Source: an uncultured Flavobacteriales bacterium (lineage in GTDB: Bacteria; Bacteroidota; Bacteroidia; Flavobacteriales_E; Vicingaceae). Taken from it: 64,000 bases of DNA. A program made the translations under genes and the position numbers. This document shows positions 44,792-53,652 of the stretch, in pieces (the first letter of the stretch is position 1; the number at the start of each line of letters is the position of its first letter). Location of the stretch: positions 1 through 64,000 of the forward strand of contig CAJXMH010000006.1 in the NCBI GenBank assembly GCA_913056345.1. Reading direction: 5' to 3'. The notes below the pieces were generated by a model. That model had not been told where the DNA came from and did not search any database. It saw nothing but the letters and a program-made list of their open reading frames with translations.

Positions 44792-45514
44792 ATGTGTGGG
44801 CGATATGTAGTCATTTCAAAAGTAGAAAGCGCTGAAAAGAAATTTCAGGCTTCAGCAAGTTTTAAGTGGCAACCGAACTATAACCTATCGGCAGGCCAAT
44901 TAGCGCCTATCATAACCTCAGCTAAGCCTCAAGAAATACAAGCCTACCACTTTGGCTTTACCCCTGCTTGGTCTAAAAAAAGAACTTGGGTAATTAACGC
45001 TCGTTCAGAAGGAGACCATAATCCCGACAATGATCCCAAATTTAAAGGCGCTAAGGGTATTTTAAAAAAGCCATTTTTTAGAAATGCGATCCGCTCAAAG
45101 CGGTGTTTGGTCATTGCAGATGCCTTTATTGAAGGAACAACGAAAGAAAAGTTACAAAAACCTTACTTGGTTTACATGCGAGACAAAAAACGCCCTTTTG
45201 CTTTTGCGGGAGTGTATGACGAATGGGGAAATCCTGAAACGGGCGAAGTTTTACCAACTTTTGCCATTATAACATGTCCCCCAAATAGCTTGATGCAGAA
45301 GATTCCACATCATCGAATGCCTGTAATCATACCCCCAGCATACTACAAAAAGTATTTAAGTACAGCTACAGAATTGAGTGAAATAACCGCTTTACTCGAG
45401 CCATATCCTGCAAGAGAAATGAATGCCTACCCCATTGATTCAGCAATTAGCAAAACAAGCACAAATGAAGCTGAATCGCTAAAACCAATAGCTGAGCCAC
45501 TTATTAGAATTTAG
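44792..45514 (+). CDS. SRAP-domain abasic-site protein (YedK/HMCES family)
   Basis: A 240-residue protein starting M-C-G-R-Y. After Met removal Cys2 becomes the N-terminal nucleophile that forms a thiazolidine crosslink with abasic sites in single-stranded DNA. Other active-site residues are present: Asn69 in I-N-A-R-S-E, Glu114 in A-F-I-E-G, and His in H-H-R-M-P-V-I-I (173-174). Length is typical. It starts 6 nt after the phosphatase gene and is followed by a terminator. The link with the phosphatase is probably only transcriptional. Confidence 0.93.
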   Translation: MCGRYVVISKVESAEKKFQASASFKWQPNYNLSAGQLAPIITSAKPQEIQAYHFGFTPAWSKKRTWVINARSEGDHNPDNDPKFKGAKGILKKPFFRNAIRSKRCLVIADAFIEGTTKEKLQKPYLVYMRDKKRPFAFAGVYDEWGNPETGEVLPTFAIITCPPNSLMQKIPHHRMPVIIPPAYYKKYLSTATELSEITALLEPYPAREMNAYPIDSAISKTSTNEAESLKPIAEPLIRI

Positions 45515-45535
45515 GGTTAGTCCATGGGAATAAAA

Positions 45536-45559
45536 AAAGGCCGGTTAAAACCGACCTTT
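45536..45559. terminator. Bidirectional terminator between convergent genes
   Basis: AAAGGCCGGTT and AACCGACCTTT pair (one mismatch) around AA, with an A-run on the left and T-rich sequence on the right. It separates the SRAP gene from the thioredoxin operon. Confidence 0.75.
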
Positions 45560-45565
45560 CATTTG

Positions 45566-45823
45566 TTACTGATCAATGGAGCCTAAGACTCGTTTCATAA
45601 AGCTGTTGGCTGCCTCCTTTTCCGACATTCCATCTTTGGTCATTTTAGCAACCTCAAGTCCGCCGTATAAATTAGATAGAAGCTCGCCGATAACGTCCAG
45701 CTCTTCATCTTTTAAGTTATCACTTTCAGATAAGTATTCTAGAAGTTCAATTGCTTCGTTGACGTAGTCTTCATCGTTATCATTGATGAATTTATTAATA
45801 TGTTTAATCAGAGGCAATCTCAT
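45566..45823 (-). CDS. Small conserved protein, DUF6952-like, in peroxide operon
   Basis: An 85-residue acidic helical protein with no signal peptide. It resembles the small DUF6952-type proteins that follow thioredoxin and peroxiredoxin genes in Bacteroidota; I name the family from memory and give it moderate weight. Its start overlaps the thioredoxin gene by 20 nt, so it is translated with it. No cysteine is present, so it is not itself a redox protein. A regulatory or docking role is only a guess. Confidence 0.6.
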   Translation of the reverse strand: MRLPLIKHINKFINDNDEDYVNEAIELLEYLSESDNLKDEELDVIGELLSNLYGGLEVAKMTKDGMSEKEAANSFMKRVLGSIDQ

Positions 45824-46127
45824 CTATCAATTCTTTAAGTTTATCTGCTTTGTTAGTTTGAACTTGATTAATGAGTTCACCATTCTTAAATGCTGCGAAA
45901 GTTGGTAAATTATCAACTTTTGCTAATTTTCTTGATTCGGGAAGCTTTTCAGCATCTACAACGTAAAATGCTACGTTATCATAATCCCTTGAAAATTTTT
46001 TAAATTTTGGCTTCATCATTCTACAATTGCCACACCAACCTGCAGAAAATTGTACCATCACTAATTTATGTTCGTCAATTAATTCAGCTAAGGTGTCTTC
46101 CTTAAGTTCTTCAAACATTTCTTTCAT
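45804..46127 (-). CDS. Thioredoxin-family protein
   Basis: A 107-residue cytoplasmic thioredoxin fold with active site W-C-G-N-C (Cys32, Cys35) and the cis-proline loop D-N-L-P-T-F. CGNC instead of the classical CGPC suggests a shifted redox potential. It lies 47 nt after the peroxiredoxin gene on the same strand and is likely its reductant or a backup thiol donor. Confidence 0.9.
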   Translation of the reverse strand: MKEMFEELKEDTLAELIDEHKLVMVQFSAGWCGNCRMMKPKFKKFSRDYDNVAFYVVDAEKLPESRKLAKVDNLPTFAAFKNGELINQVQTNKADKLKELIDEIASD

Positions 46128-46174
46128 AGACTTTTAGTTTGAAAATAAATAAATTGTAAATTATTAGGTTGATT

Positions 46175-46813
46175 TTAATTTTTACTGAGGTAATCGGCTA
46201 CGCCATCACGGTCTGCTTTCATAGCAGTCTTGCCTTCTTCCCAGTTGGCAGGACATACTTCACCTTTTTCTTGTACATGCGTGTAGGCATCGATTAAACG
46301 TAAATATTCATTTACATTTCTTCCCAATGGCATATGATTTACACCTTCATGAAATACAGTACCCTCTTCATCAATTAGGTAAGTTGCACGATAGGTAACA
46401 TAATCACCTTCAATAATGTCAGCATCCAATTCTTCATTGTATTCTATGTTTTGCACATCTAGAATATCAAGGATGGTAGACAAATTCCTATTGCTATCTG
46501 CAATAATGTCGTAAGTAACACCTTCAATTCCACCATCATCTTTTGCTGTGTTTAACCAAGCAAAATGCACTTCGGCAGTATCGCAAGATGCTCCAATTAC
46601 AATCGTGTTTCTTTTATCAAACTCACCTAATGCAGCCTGAAATGCGTGCAACTCAGTTGGACAAACGAAAGTAAAATCTTTTGGATACCAGAATAAAAGA
46701 ACTTTCTTCTTATTCTTCACTGCTTCATCGAGCACATTGATTTCTTTTACATCTCCCATTTCATTCATAGCTGGAACGCTAACATTTGGGAATTTTTTTC
46801 CTGTTAATGACAT
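46175..46813 (-). CDS. Typical 2-Cys peroxiredoxin (AhpC/Prx1)
   Basis: A 212-residue peroxidase reducing H2O2 and organic peroxides. Peroxidatic Cys51 is in F-T-F-V-C-P-T-E-L, and resolving Cys187 is in G-E-V-C-P-A-N-W. It is the first gene of a minus-strand operon with thioredoxin and a small partner. It is divergent from oxyR across an operator-like array of OxyR half-sites, so induction by peroxide through OxyR is very plausible. Confidence 0.95.
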   Translation of the reverse strand: MSLTGKKFPNVSVPAMNEMGDVKEINVLDEAVKNKKKVLLFWYPKDFTFVCPTELHAFQAALGEFDKRNTIVIGASCDTAEVHFAWLNTAKDDGGIEGVTYDIIADSNRNLSTILDILDVQNIEYNEELDADIIEGDYVTYRATYLIDEEGTVFHEGVNHMPLGRNVNEYLRLIDAYTHVQEKGEVCPANWEEGKTAMKADRDGVADYLSKN

Positions 46814-46866
46814 AATTCTTTTTTTTTAATTTGATGCAAACTTAAAGCCATTAATACATAGAACCA

Positions 46867-46903
46867 AACGAATAATTCTATACATTTGATAGAAAAATTC
46901 TAT
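46867..46903. promoter_or_regulatory. OxyR operator with embedded oxyR promoter
   Basis: The array CTAT (46878-46881) - 7 nt - ATAG (46889-46892) - 7 nt - CTAT (46900-46903) has the spacing of the E. coli OxyR consensus ATAG-N7-CTAT-N7-ATAG-N7-CTAT. The fourth site (46867-46870, AACG) matches at two of four bases. A TAnnTTTG element for oxyR (TACATTTG, 46881-46888) lies inside the array, so bound OxyR should also control its own gene. The array ends 2 nt before the oxyR ATG. Confidence 0.75.
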
Positions 46904-46904
46904 T

Positions 46905-47843
46905 ATGAATTTTGCTCAACTTCAATATGTATTAGCCATTAAAGAAAATGGTCATTTTGGCAAGGCTGCGATACATTGCCACGTCACCCAAGCCACTTTA
47001 AGTGGAATGATCAAAAGATTAGAAGATGAATTAGGTTACATCTTATTCGATCGAAGCAGTCACCCAATTGTTGCTACAGAAAAAGGTGAGCGCTTTTTAA
47101 AAAAAGCAGAGGAAATATTAGCTCTTCAAAACGATCTCTACGCTTTAAAAAAGCCTGAAAAAAGGTTAAGTGGAGAGATCAAGCTTGGTATTATACCAAC
47201 TATATCAAGCACGCTGCTGCCGTTTATACTACCTGAATTTTTAAAGGATCACCCCAAGCTTAAAATTACTATTGTAGAATCAACAACTACTGAAATTTTA
47301 AGAAAACTCGACCATAGAGAATTGGACTTTGGTATTTTATCAACTCCTCTAGCAAACCAACATAAGCTCACTTTTAAAGAGGTTCTTTACTACGAATCTA
47401 TGCTAGTATATGGGGTAAGTGCAGCAGAGAAGAATTTTCAACCCCATAATATAAAAAATGAAAAGATTTGGTTGCTCGAAGAGGGGCATTGTTTTCGAAA
47501 TCAAAGTATGTCAATATGTAACCTTAAGAATGAGCAAACTGAAAGTGCTCAACTAAATTTTAAAAGCAATTCATTTGACACTTTAATAAACCTGAGTGAT
47601 CAATTTGGAGGTTATACCCTTATTCCTGAACTCTATGCCAAACTACTTGAAACTGTCAAATTAAACCGTTGTCGCCACTTTAAAAAACCTGTACCCGTGA
47701 GGGAGGTAAGCCTTGTTGCAAGTAGTTCTCTTTTAAAGCAAAATGCAATAGAAATATTAAGTAAGCATATAAAAGCAATCATCCCTCCTTTATTGGACTC
47801 AGCAGACTACAAGCTTAAAGATCTAGACATCATTTCGATCTAA
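46905..47843 (+). CDS. oxyR: Peroxide-sensing LysR-type regulator OxyR
   Basis: A 312-residue LysR-family regulator with an N-terminal winged helix (about 1-60, H-V-T-Q-A-T-L-S-G-M-I-K-R-L-E) and a substrate-binding-like sensor domain. The sensor has Cys196 and Cys205 in G-H-C-F-R-N-Q-S-M-S-I-C, with the same nine-residue spacing as Cys199-Cys208 of E. coli OxyR, which form the activating disulfide. It is divergent from the peroxiredoxin operon and has an OxyR-type operator immediately upstream, so autoregulation is expected. Confidence 0.94.
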   Translation: MNFAQLQYVLAIKENGHFGKAAIHCHVTQATLSGMIKRLEDELGYILFDRSSHPIVATEKGERFLKKAEEILALQNDLYALKKPEKRLSGEIKLGIIPTISSTLLPFILPEFLKDHPKLKITIVESTTTEILRKLDHRELDFGILSTPLANQHKLTFKEVLYYESMLVYGVSAAEKNFQPHNIKNEKIWLLEEGHCFRNQSMSICNLKNEQTESAQLNFKSNSFDTLINLSDQFGGYTLIPELYAKLLETVKLNRCRHFKKPVPVREVSLVASSSLLKQNAIEILSKHIKAIIPPLLDSADYKLKDLDIISI

Positions 47844-47955
47844 ACATATTTTTAAATACGTTGGGAAATTCACACAAAGAAGTATGATCAATAATTATTA
47901 GATTTGAGTTATTGTCAGGCGTACAAGACCAATAACTAACCAATTAAACCTTTCT

Positions 47956-49884
47956 ATGAATAAAGAATTCCTTGAATTAAAGGAGGAAATAAAACGCCTA
48001 AAAGAAGAGAACAATAGCCTTAAAAGTCATCTCAATGATGTGAGAGAATCCTCTGAACTGGTTAAAAGCACTACCTCGAAAATAGAACTTAGCGAAATAT
48101 TCAATGCCTTAAAAGATGAAGTTCACATTTGGAAAGTTGTAAGAAATGAAAAAGGTGAAATAGTTGATTGGAAATTAGCTGAGGTAAATGAAACGGCTTT
48201 AATAGCTTGGGATAAGCGGAGAATTGATGTGATTGGCAAATCACCAAATGAAATTTTTGATTTTGATGCCATTACGCAATTCAAACCCACCATAGATCAA
48301 ATATTCAAATCAAATAAAAGTAGCAGTTGGACACAATACTTTGAACCTACAGATCAACATTTAATGATGGATAGCATTCCGTTGGGAGACTATTTCATTT
48401 CAACAGGAAAGGATATAACTGATCGAGTCAAAATGGAGCAATCCTTATTGGAAAGTGAAGCGCGGTTTCGCATGCTTTTTCACAAATCTATGGCTGCGAA
48501 TCTTGTTGCTGACGACAATGGAAATTACCTGGACGTTAATCAAGCTGCAATCGATCTTTTTGGTTACTCAAAAAGTCAGTTTTTGAATATGAATGTCAAA
48601 GACCTTAAGGTGCAAGAATCTAGACCGTTTGAGGAAAAATATTCAGAGTTTGTTGATAAAGGAATAGAGAGTGGTGAGCTTACAATTATTAATGGCAAAA
48701 ATGAAACAAAAACCATTTTTTACAAAGCCATTCGCTTTAAAGAAAACTTTAACCTAAGTGTAGCCTTTGATATAACGGATAGAAAGAAAACAGAGCAAGA
48801 TCTTAAAAATACCCTGACTGAAATTGAATTAGCTCAAAAAATTGCGAAACTAGGATATTGGGAATACAATCCTAAAGAAGAAGAGCTCATATGGTCAAAG
48901 GAAATTTTCGAACTCTTTGAGCTTGACCCAAACCAAGGTACCCCATCAGTTAAAAAGCACGAACAATTGCTCGAAAAAGGGTCTTTTTATTTGCTTACTG
49001 ATTCTTTGGAGAAAGCCGCGAAAAATGGAATAGCATACAACATCGAATTAGCACTTAAGAACCACAAAAAATGGATCAGGTCAATTTGCATTACCAAAAA
49101 ACTGGTTAATCAAGAAGGTTATCTTTTAAAAGGAGTGTTACAAGACATTACAGAGCAAAAAATGATTGAAAAAGAACTTCAAATTTCCAATGCAACGAAA
49201 GATAAATTTTTCTCCATCATTGCTCATGATCTAAAAAACCCCTTATCTAATATTACAAGCATCACAGAACTTATCCATAAAGAGCTAGACACGATTTCTA
49301 AAAAAGAAGTACAAGGTATTTTTGAAGATCTTTATGGCTCATCTAAAAACGCACAGTTGCTTTTAGACAATCTATTAGATTGGGCACGCTCAGAACAGGG
49401 TGAAATAACCTTTAAACCTAAGAGCGTTATGCTAAATACGATTATACAAGAAGTTTTTGACCTCCTAAATCCCTTAGCAAACGAAAGGCAAGTTTCACTT
49501 AAAAGCAATGTAGCAGATAACTTTAAAGTTCACGCAGACCCAAACATGCTAGCAACTATACTACGCAACCTGGTTTCTAATAGCATAAAGTTTTCAAATC
49601 AAAATGGTCAAGTGCAATTAACAGCCACGCAAACAGCAAATGTAGACAGCATTGCAGTTGAAGATAATGGGATTGGTATGAATAAGCAAGAGCTAAACGA
49701 TTTGTTTAAACCATCAAATTATTCCTACGCCTCAGGAAGTGATCGAAAAGGAACTGGTATAGGTCTTCAACTCTGCAAGGACTTTGTAGTTAAACAAGGT
49801 GGCACTATTGAAGCTGAAAGTGAGGAAGGTAAGGGTAGTAAATTCACCTTTACGCTTAAAAGCAAACCAACTAAAAATCGCTAA
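47956..49884 (+). CDS. Cytoplasmic multi-PAS sensor histidine kinase
   Basis: A 642-residue kinase with no TM helix. An N-terminal coiled coil (about 1-40) is followed by three PAS or PAS-like domains (about 45-155, 165-275 and 290-400), a HisKA domain with phospho-His424 in I-I-A-H-D-L-K-N-P-L, and an ATPase domain (N-x-V-x-N-S near 540, and G-x-G-I-G-L-Q-L). Signal and partner regulator are unknown, and no response regulator is adjacent. It is 112 nt after oxyR in the same direction. Confidence 0.88.
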   Translation: MNKEFLELKEEIKRLKEENNSLKSHLNDVRESSELVKSTTSKIELSEIFNALKDEVHIWKVVRNEKGEIVDWKLAEVNETALIAWDKRRIDVIGKSPNEIFDFDAITQFKPTIDQIFKSNKSSSWTQYFEPTDQHLMMDSIPLGDYFISTGKDITDRVKMEQSLLESEARFRMLFHKSMAANLVADDNGNYLDVNQAAIDLFGYSKSQFLNMNVKDLKVQESRPFEEKYSEFVDKGIESGELTIINGKNETKTIFYKAIRFKENFNLSVAFDITDRKKTEQDLKNTLTEIELAQKIAKLGYWEYNPKEEELIWSKEIFELFELDPNQGTPSVKKHEQLLEKGSFYLLTDSLEKAAKNGIAYNIELALKNHKKWIRSICITKKLVNQEGYLLKGVLQDITEQKMIEKELQISNATKDKFFSIIAHDLKNPLSNITSITELIHKELDTISKKEVQGIFEDLYGSSKNAQLLLDNLLDWARSEQGEITFKPKSVMLNTIIQEVFDLLNPLANERQVSLKSNVADNFKVHADPNMLATILRNLVSNSIKFSNQNGQVQLTATQTANVDSIAVEDNGIGMNKQELNDLFKPSNYSYASGSDRKGTGIGLQLCKDFVVKQGGTIEAESEEGKGSKFTFTLKSKPTKNR

Positions 49885-49929
49885 CCATAATTTAACCTTT
49901 ATCAAGGTATTTTTAGTCAAAAGCTTCCT

Positions 49930-49937
49930 TACTTTTG
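49930..49937 (+). promoter_or_regulatory. TAnnTTTG promoter element of ndk
   Basis: TACTTTTG lies 19 nt before the ATG at 49957. Confidence 0.55.
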
Positions 49938-49956
49938 CCGCTCAAAAAATTAAGCT

Positions 49957-50376
49957 ATGTCAGGAAATAGAACCTTTACCATGATCAAGCCAGATGCAGT
50001 TGAGAAAAACTACATTGGTGCCATTTTAGAAAAAATAAACGCTGCAGGATTTAAGATCGTTGCGATGAAATACACCCGTCTTTCAAAAGCAGACGCAGGT
50101 GAATTTTATGCAGTGCACAAAGAACGTCCGTTTTACAGTGATTTAGTTGATTACATGTCAGATGGACCTATTGTTGCTGCCATTTTAGAAAAAGACAATG
50201 CGGTAGCAGACTTTCGTGAGTTGATTGGTGCTACAAATCCTGAAGAAGCAGCCGAAGGAACAATTCGTAAGCTATATGCAGAATCGATCTCAGCAAATGC
50301 CGTTCATGGGTCAGACAGTGACGAAAATGCCCAGATCGAAGGCAACTTCTTCTTCTCTCAGCTAGAAAGACATTAA
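49957..50376 (+). CDS. ndk: Nucleoside diphosphate kinase
   Basis: A 139-residue NDP kinase exchanging gamma-phosphates between NTPs and NDPs. The catalytic phospho-His117 is in N-A-V-H-G-S-D-S, and the N-terminal T-M-I-K-P-D-A-V is standard. Length is normal. It has its own TAnnTTTG promoter element and a terminator, so it is monocistronic. Confidence 0.97.
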   Translation: MSGNRTFTMIKPDAVEKNYIGAILEKINAAGFKIVAMKYTRLSKADAGEFYAVHKERPFYSDLVDYMSDGPIVAAILEKDNAVADFRELIGATNPEEAAEGTIRKLYAESISANAVHGSDSDENAQIEGNFFFSQLERH

Positions 50377-50394
50377 AAAGACCTAAATACAGAG

Positions 50395-50430
50395 GCCCAA
50401 GTATTCTTTCATTGAATACTTGGGCTTTTT
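50395..50430 (+). terminator. Terminator of ndk
   Basis: GCCCAAGTATTC and GAATACTTGGGC form a perfect 12-bp stem around TTTCATT, followed by five T. Confidence 0.92.
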
Positions 50431-50467
50431 CGTAAAAACCATATTCGAAGGCTTCTGTTAAAGTGTT

Positions 50468-50791
50468 ATGCGCCTGAAAAACATTTTAATCTTAATCACT
50501 TGTGTAGCTCTAATTGGACTAACGCTAAGTAACCCTTCTCAAGAAAAATTCCAGAAAAGATTGGTTGACGACTTTGGTCAATTTCACGGTGGAGTAAGTT
50601 TAAGCATTGACCAAATTATGTCGCTTGGACATGGAAACCGTAACTCATTCTTCATTTTCAGTACTTACCAGTATGAAATGGGCAATATTGGTGTGAAATA
50701 CTGGGGAATTGCCGGTCAAACCATTTTTATAAAGAGTTTTAGAAAGGATGAGCAGCAGAAAGAACAGACAGAAAGTTTAGATTCTGTTTAA
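50468..50791 (+). CDS. Small DUF4359-like membrane-associated protein
   Basis: A 107-residue protein with one N-terminal TM or signal segment (about 5-22). The rest (N-S-F-F-I-F-S-T-Y and Y-W-G-I-A-G-Q) recalls the DUF4359 family, whose function is unknown. It stands alone between the ndk terminator and a lipoprotein gene. Confidence 0.6.
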   Translation: MRLKNILILITCVALIGLTLSNPSQEKFQKRLVDDFGQFHGGVSLSIDQIMSLGHGNRNSFFIFSTYQYEMGNIGVKYWGIAGQTIFIKSFRKDEQQKEQTESLDSV

Positions 50792-50904
50792 TGTTAAAAT
50801 TTATCTTGCTTTTAAATTATTGATTAGCATCTCATTAAGACCTAAGGGCATACCAAAACTACTTCCTCTTTAAAAGAAAGTAGAGTTTATAGCTTTCTTT
50901 CCAT

Positions 50905-50912
50905 TATTTTTG
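50905..50912 (+). promoter_or_regulatory. TAnnTTTG promoter element of the lipoprotein operon
   Basis: TATTTTTG lies 16 nt before the ATG at 50929. Confidence 0.45.
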
Positions 50913-50928
50913 AGAAAACTATCCACTT

Positions 50929-51453
50929 ATGAGAAAGATGAGATTACCTTTTATCCTGAGCTTTATAATGCTTTTGGGTCTATTTTCATGTACAAGTACA
51001 GAACAAAAAGAGGCAACTTTACAATTGAAGGCCACTGCACAGGGTCCATTTTTTGCAGGTCCGAACAGCCTGATGGCTGAGTACAGTATTAACCCTGCAG
51101 ACCTATTTGATTCAGAAGGTTTAAAGAAATCAGATATTGAAGAAGTAAAATTAAAATCGGTTAGCATCGACTTGGCAAAGTCTGATAGTATAGCACTAGA
51201 TCAATTTACCAGCGTTTCACTCTCTATTGTGGGCGGTGATGAACCGATGACAGCCCTTGCTATCTTAAATCCTATTGAGGGTTCTAACACTCCCCTAACC
51301 CTTACAGTGAGTGAAGAAGCAGATTTGGCACCATTTTTTCAAGCAGATAAAGTAACCTTTATTTTAGATTGGGATTTTATTTCTGATGATTATCGAGAAG
51401 AAATGAACAGTCAAATAACTTTAAACTTAAATGCAGCACTAAAATCAAATTAA
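50929..51453 (+). CDS. Putative lipoprotein of unknown function
   Basis: A 174-residue protein with a lipoprotein signal peptide ending GLFSC (Cys21). The mature part is acidic and rich in beta-forming residues, with no family I can name. The next gene begins 1 nt after its stop, so it belongs to a three-gene envelope operon with DUF2147 and a beta-barrel protein. Confidence 0.65.
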   Translation: MRKMRLPFILSFIMLLGLFSCTSTEQKEATLQLKATAQGPFFAGPNSLMAEYSINPADLFDSEGLKKSDIEEVKLKSVSIDLAKSDSIALDQFTSVSLSIVGGDEPMTALAILNPIEGSNTPLTLTVSEEADLAPFFQADKVTFILDWDFISDDYREEMNSQITLNLNAALKSN

Positions 51454-51454
51454 G

Positions 51455-51925
51455 ATGAAAAATATGATGAGAAGTTTTTTAACAGTTGTTTTAATTAGTT
51501 TCACTAGCCTTATCATGGCTCAAGATGGGGAAGCAGACCGCTTAGTTGGAGTATGGGAACCGAGTCATGGAAAAGCCAAGGTAAAGATCGAAAAGATCAA
51601 CGATAAATATTATGGAAAGATTGTATGGTTAAGAGAACCCATCGACCCTGAAACAGAAAAACCTAAAGTAGATAAGAATAATCCAGATGAAAAAATGCGC
51701 TCAACTCCCCTTAGAGGTTACCGTATTTTGAAAGATTTCGAGTATACTGACAAAGATACTTGGACTGAAGGAACTATCTATGATCCAGAAAATGGCAATA
51801 CCTACAACTGCACCATAAAAATGACGGATGAAAATACCTTAGATATTAGAGGTTACATTGGCATTTCAACCTTTGGGAGAAGCGATGTATGGAAAAGACT
51901 GAAAATACCTTCTAGAAAAAAATAA
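51455..51925 (+). CDS. Exported DUF2147 protein
   Basis: A 156-residue protein with a signal peptide (about 1-22) and a DUF2147 domain: G-V-W-E-P-S-H-G-K-A-K-V, then Y-Y-G-K-I-V-W-L, and a C-terminal G-R-S-D-V-W-K-R. The domain is a lipocalin-like beta-barrel of unknown ligand, common in Bacteroidota. It starts 1 nt after the lipoprotein gene and precedes an outer-membrane protein. Confidence 0.82.
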   Translation: MKNMMRSFLTVVLISFTSLIMAQDGEADRLVGVWEPSHGKAKVKIEKINDKYYGKIVWLREPIDPETEKPKVDKNNPDEKMRSTPLRGYRILKDFEYTDKDTWTEGTIYDPENGNTYNCTIKMTDENTLDIRGYIGISTFGRSDVWKRLKIPSRKK

Positions 51926-51955
51926 CCTACAAATACTTATTTAAGACATACAGGC

Positions 51956-53035
51956 ATGAAAAGATTGCTAAGCATAACCTTTTCACTTTTGATGGTTTCA
52001 TCATACGTGTTTGGGCAGACAGATACCACTTCCACAGAAGAAGAAGACTATAGCATTTATGATAACCTCGAATTTGCTGATGAAGGCACCAAACGCTTTG
52101 CCTCTGTAAAAGTAAGTGGTAAAAGTCCAGACAAATTAATTAGTGTAGGTTATGATTGGCAAGGCGCATACGATAGTGATGCAGCTGCTCTAGGTCTATC
52201 ACCTGCTGAGAATGCTGATATCACTGCTACGCATGGATTTCGATTTGAAACCAATGTTCCAGTTATTTCGAAAAACAACATCATTATTCAAGCGGGCTTA
52301 CTTTATTGGAATACAATCTATGAGTTTGAGAATGAAAATCAGTTGGTAAATCCTCTTCATCGAACTTTAGCAGATAATGGATTGAATACCATTGAACTAA
52401 GCTCAACAATCTACAAACCGCTTAATGAAACTTCCTTTTTACTCTTCCAACTTCGAGGTGGAATGAGCGGAGATTACTCTATGGAAGAATTGCAGAATAC
52501 CAAATACAACCGTTATGCCTTGGCAGCCATTTGGGGTAAAAAACCTAACGACAGAAAGCAATGGGGATTAGGGCTTTCGAGAACCTACCGGGCAGGTGAA
52601 TTGAACTACATTCCAGTTGTGCTTTACAATTGGACTTCTGTTGATCGTAAATGGGGAGTTGAAACAGTTTTCCCTGCAAGGGGTGATGTTCGCTACAACT
52701 TCAATCCTAGAAGCATGCTGTTCTTTGGATTTGATTTAGAAGGGAATAGCTACCGAATCGGTAATCAGGGTACCGCTTTAGCAGAGCCTTTAAATGATTT
52801 GGAGATTAGAAGAAGTGAATTGAGATTCAGATTCCGATATGAGCGCCAACTAACAGGATTTATATGGATTTCTGCCAAAGTAGGATACCGTTACAACTAC
52901 TCTTTTAATGTTGATCAGGTTGCTGATGGGGAAGACTTTTTTAGGGGTTTCTTCGGCGATCAAGAGTATGCGATGGAAAATGAGTTGACCAACCCACTTT
53001 TCTTCAACTTCAGTATCAATTTAGTTAGCCCATAG
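51956..53035 (+). CDS. Outer-membrane beta-barrel protein, DUF6268-like
   Basis: A 359-residue protein with a signal peptide (about 1-20, cut after V-F-G) and alternating aromatic/polar strands ending in a membrane strand at the C-terminus. This looks like an outer-membrane barrel. I compare it with DUF6268 from general memory, with moderate confidence. It is 30 nt after the DUF2147 gene and is followed by a strong hairpin, so it closes the envelope operon. Confidence 0.7.
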   Translation: MKRLLSITFSLLMVSSYVFGQTDTTSTEEEDYSIYDNLEFADEGTKRFASVKVSGKSPDKLISVGYDWQGAYDSDAAALGLSPAENADITATHGFRFETNVPVISKNNIIIQAGLLYWNTIYEFENENQLVNPLHRTLADNGLNTIELSSTIYKPLNETSFLLFQLRGGMSGDYSMEELQNTKYNRYALAAIWGKKPNDRKQWGLGLSRTYRAGELNYIPVVLYNWTSVDRKWGVETVFPARGDVRYNFNPRSMLFFGFDLEGNSYRIGNQGTALAEPLNDLEIRRSELRFRFRYERQLTGFIWISAKVGYRYNYSFNVDQVADGEDFFRGFFGDQEYAMENELTNPLFFNFSINLVSP

Positions 53036-53058
53036 CTCGCTACGCATCTCAAATAAAA

Positions 53059-53083
53059 AGGGCTGTGCTTTTGGCACAGCCCT
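53059..53083. terminator. Bidirectional terminator
   Basis: AGGGCTGTGC and GCACAGCCCT pair perfectly around TTTTG, with A-runs on both outer sides. It separates the beta-barrel gene from the convergent rhodanese gene. Confidence 0.8.
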
Positions 53084-53119
53084 AAAAACTACTACACTCA
53101 ACCTTAAAGGGGTTGATTC

Positions 53120-53437
53120 TTAATTTAGCTTAGACGCTAAAGAATTCCAATTTCCACCATTATAGGCCTCGATACCTGCAGCTTCTAATTTTCTTTTAGC
53201 TGAGCCACTTCTAGCACCTGACATGCACACCGTGATGATGGGTTTATTCTTCTTTTTTAATTTGTTGATTTGATTTTCAATCTTGTCTAGTGGGATGTTA
53301 ATACTCCCCTTGCCATGACCTGATGCGAACTCACCAGGTGACCTTACATCTACCACTATGGCGCCATTGTTTTCTTTAAGGCTTTTAAAATCTGTTGCCG
53401 GGCCAAAACCCATTGCTTGTTTAATGATATCTAACAT
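53120..53437 (-). CDS. Single-domain rhodanese-like protein
   Basis: A 105-residue rhodanese with active-site loop C-M-S-G-A-R-S (Cys71 in this numbering) and V-V-D-V-R-S-P-G-E-F near residue 31. It may transfer sulfane sulfur or take part in redox signalling. I use ATG 53437: the TAAATTTG element at 53452-53459 lies upstream of it, inside the longer possible reading frame, which excludes the earlier start. Confidence 0.88.
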   Translation of the reverse strand: MLDIIKQAMGFGPATDFKSLKENNGAIVVDVRSPGEFASGHGKGSINIPLDKIENQINKLKKKNKPIITVCMSGARSGSAKRKLEAAGIEAYNGGNWNSLASKLN

Positions 53438-53451
53438 CTTTCTTTTTTCTA

Positions 53452-53459
53452 CAAATTTA
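53452..53459 (-). promoter_or_regulatory. TAnnTTTG promoter element of the rhodanese gene
   Basis: Minus strand TAAATTTG lies 14 nt before ATG 53437. It supports the shorter protein. Confidence 0.55.
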
Positions 53460-53485
53460 AAAGCAATGAAAGGTTTGTTCAGTAA

Positions 53486-53500
53486 CATTGGTTACCAATG
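53486..53500. promoter_or_regulatory. Perfect 15-bp palindrome, possible operator
   Basis: CATTGGT-T-ACCAATG is centred about 46 nt upstream of the predicted start site of the rhodanese transcript. This position suits an activator, but I recognise no known consensus. Confidence 0.35.
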
Positions 53501-53652
53501 CTAATATGCTTTTGGTTGTGAAATAAATAATCGGAGAAATTTACTTAGATAATCAGCTTATCTACTCCTCATTCTTCATCAATTGAGCGAGAGTGAATAG
53601 AATATTTATTCGAGATGATGTAGAGGTAAATACAAGCTTATAGCTAAAGCTA

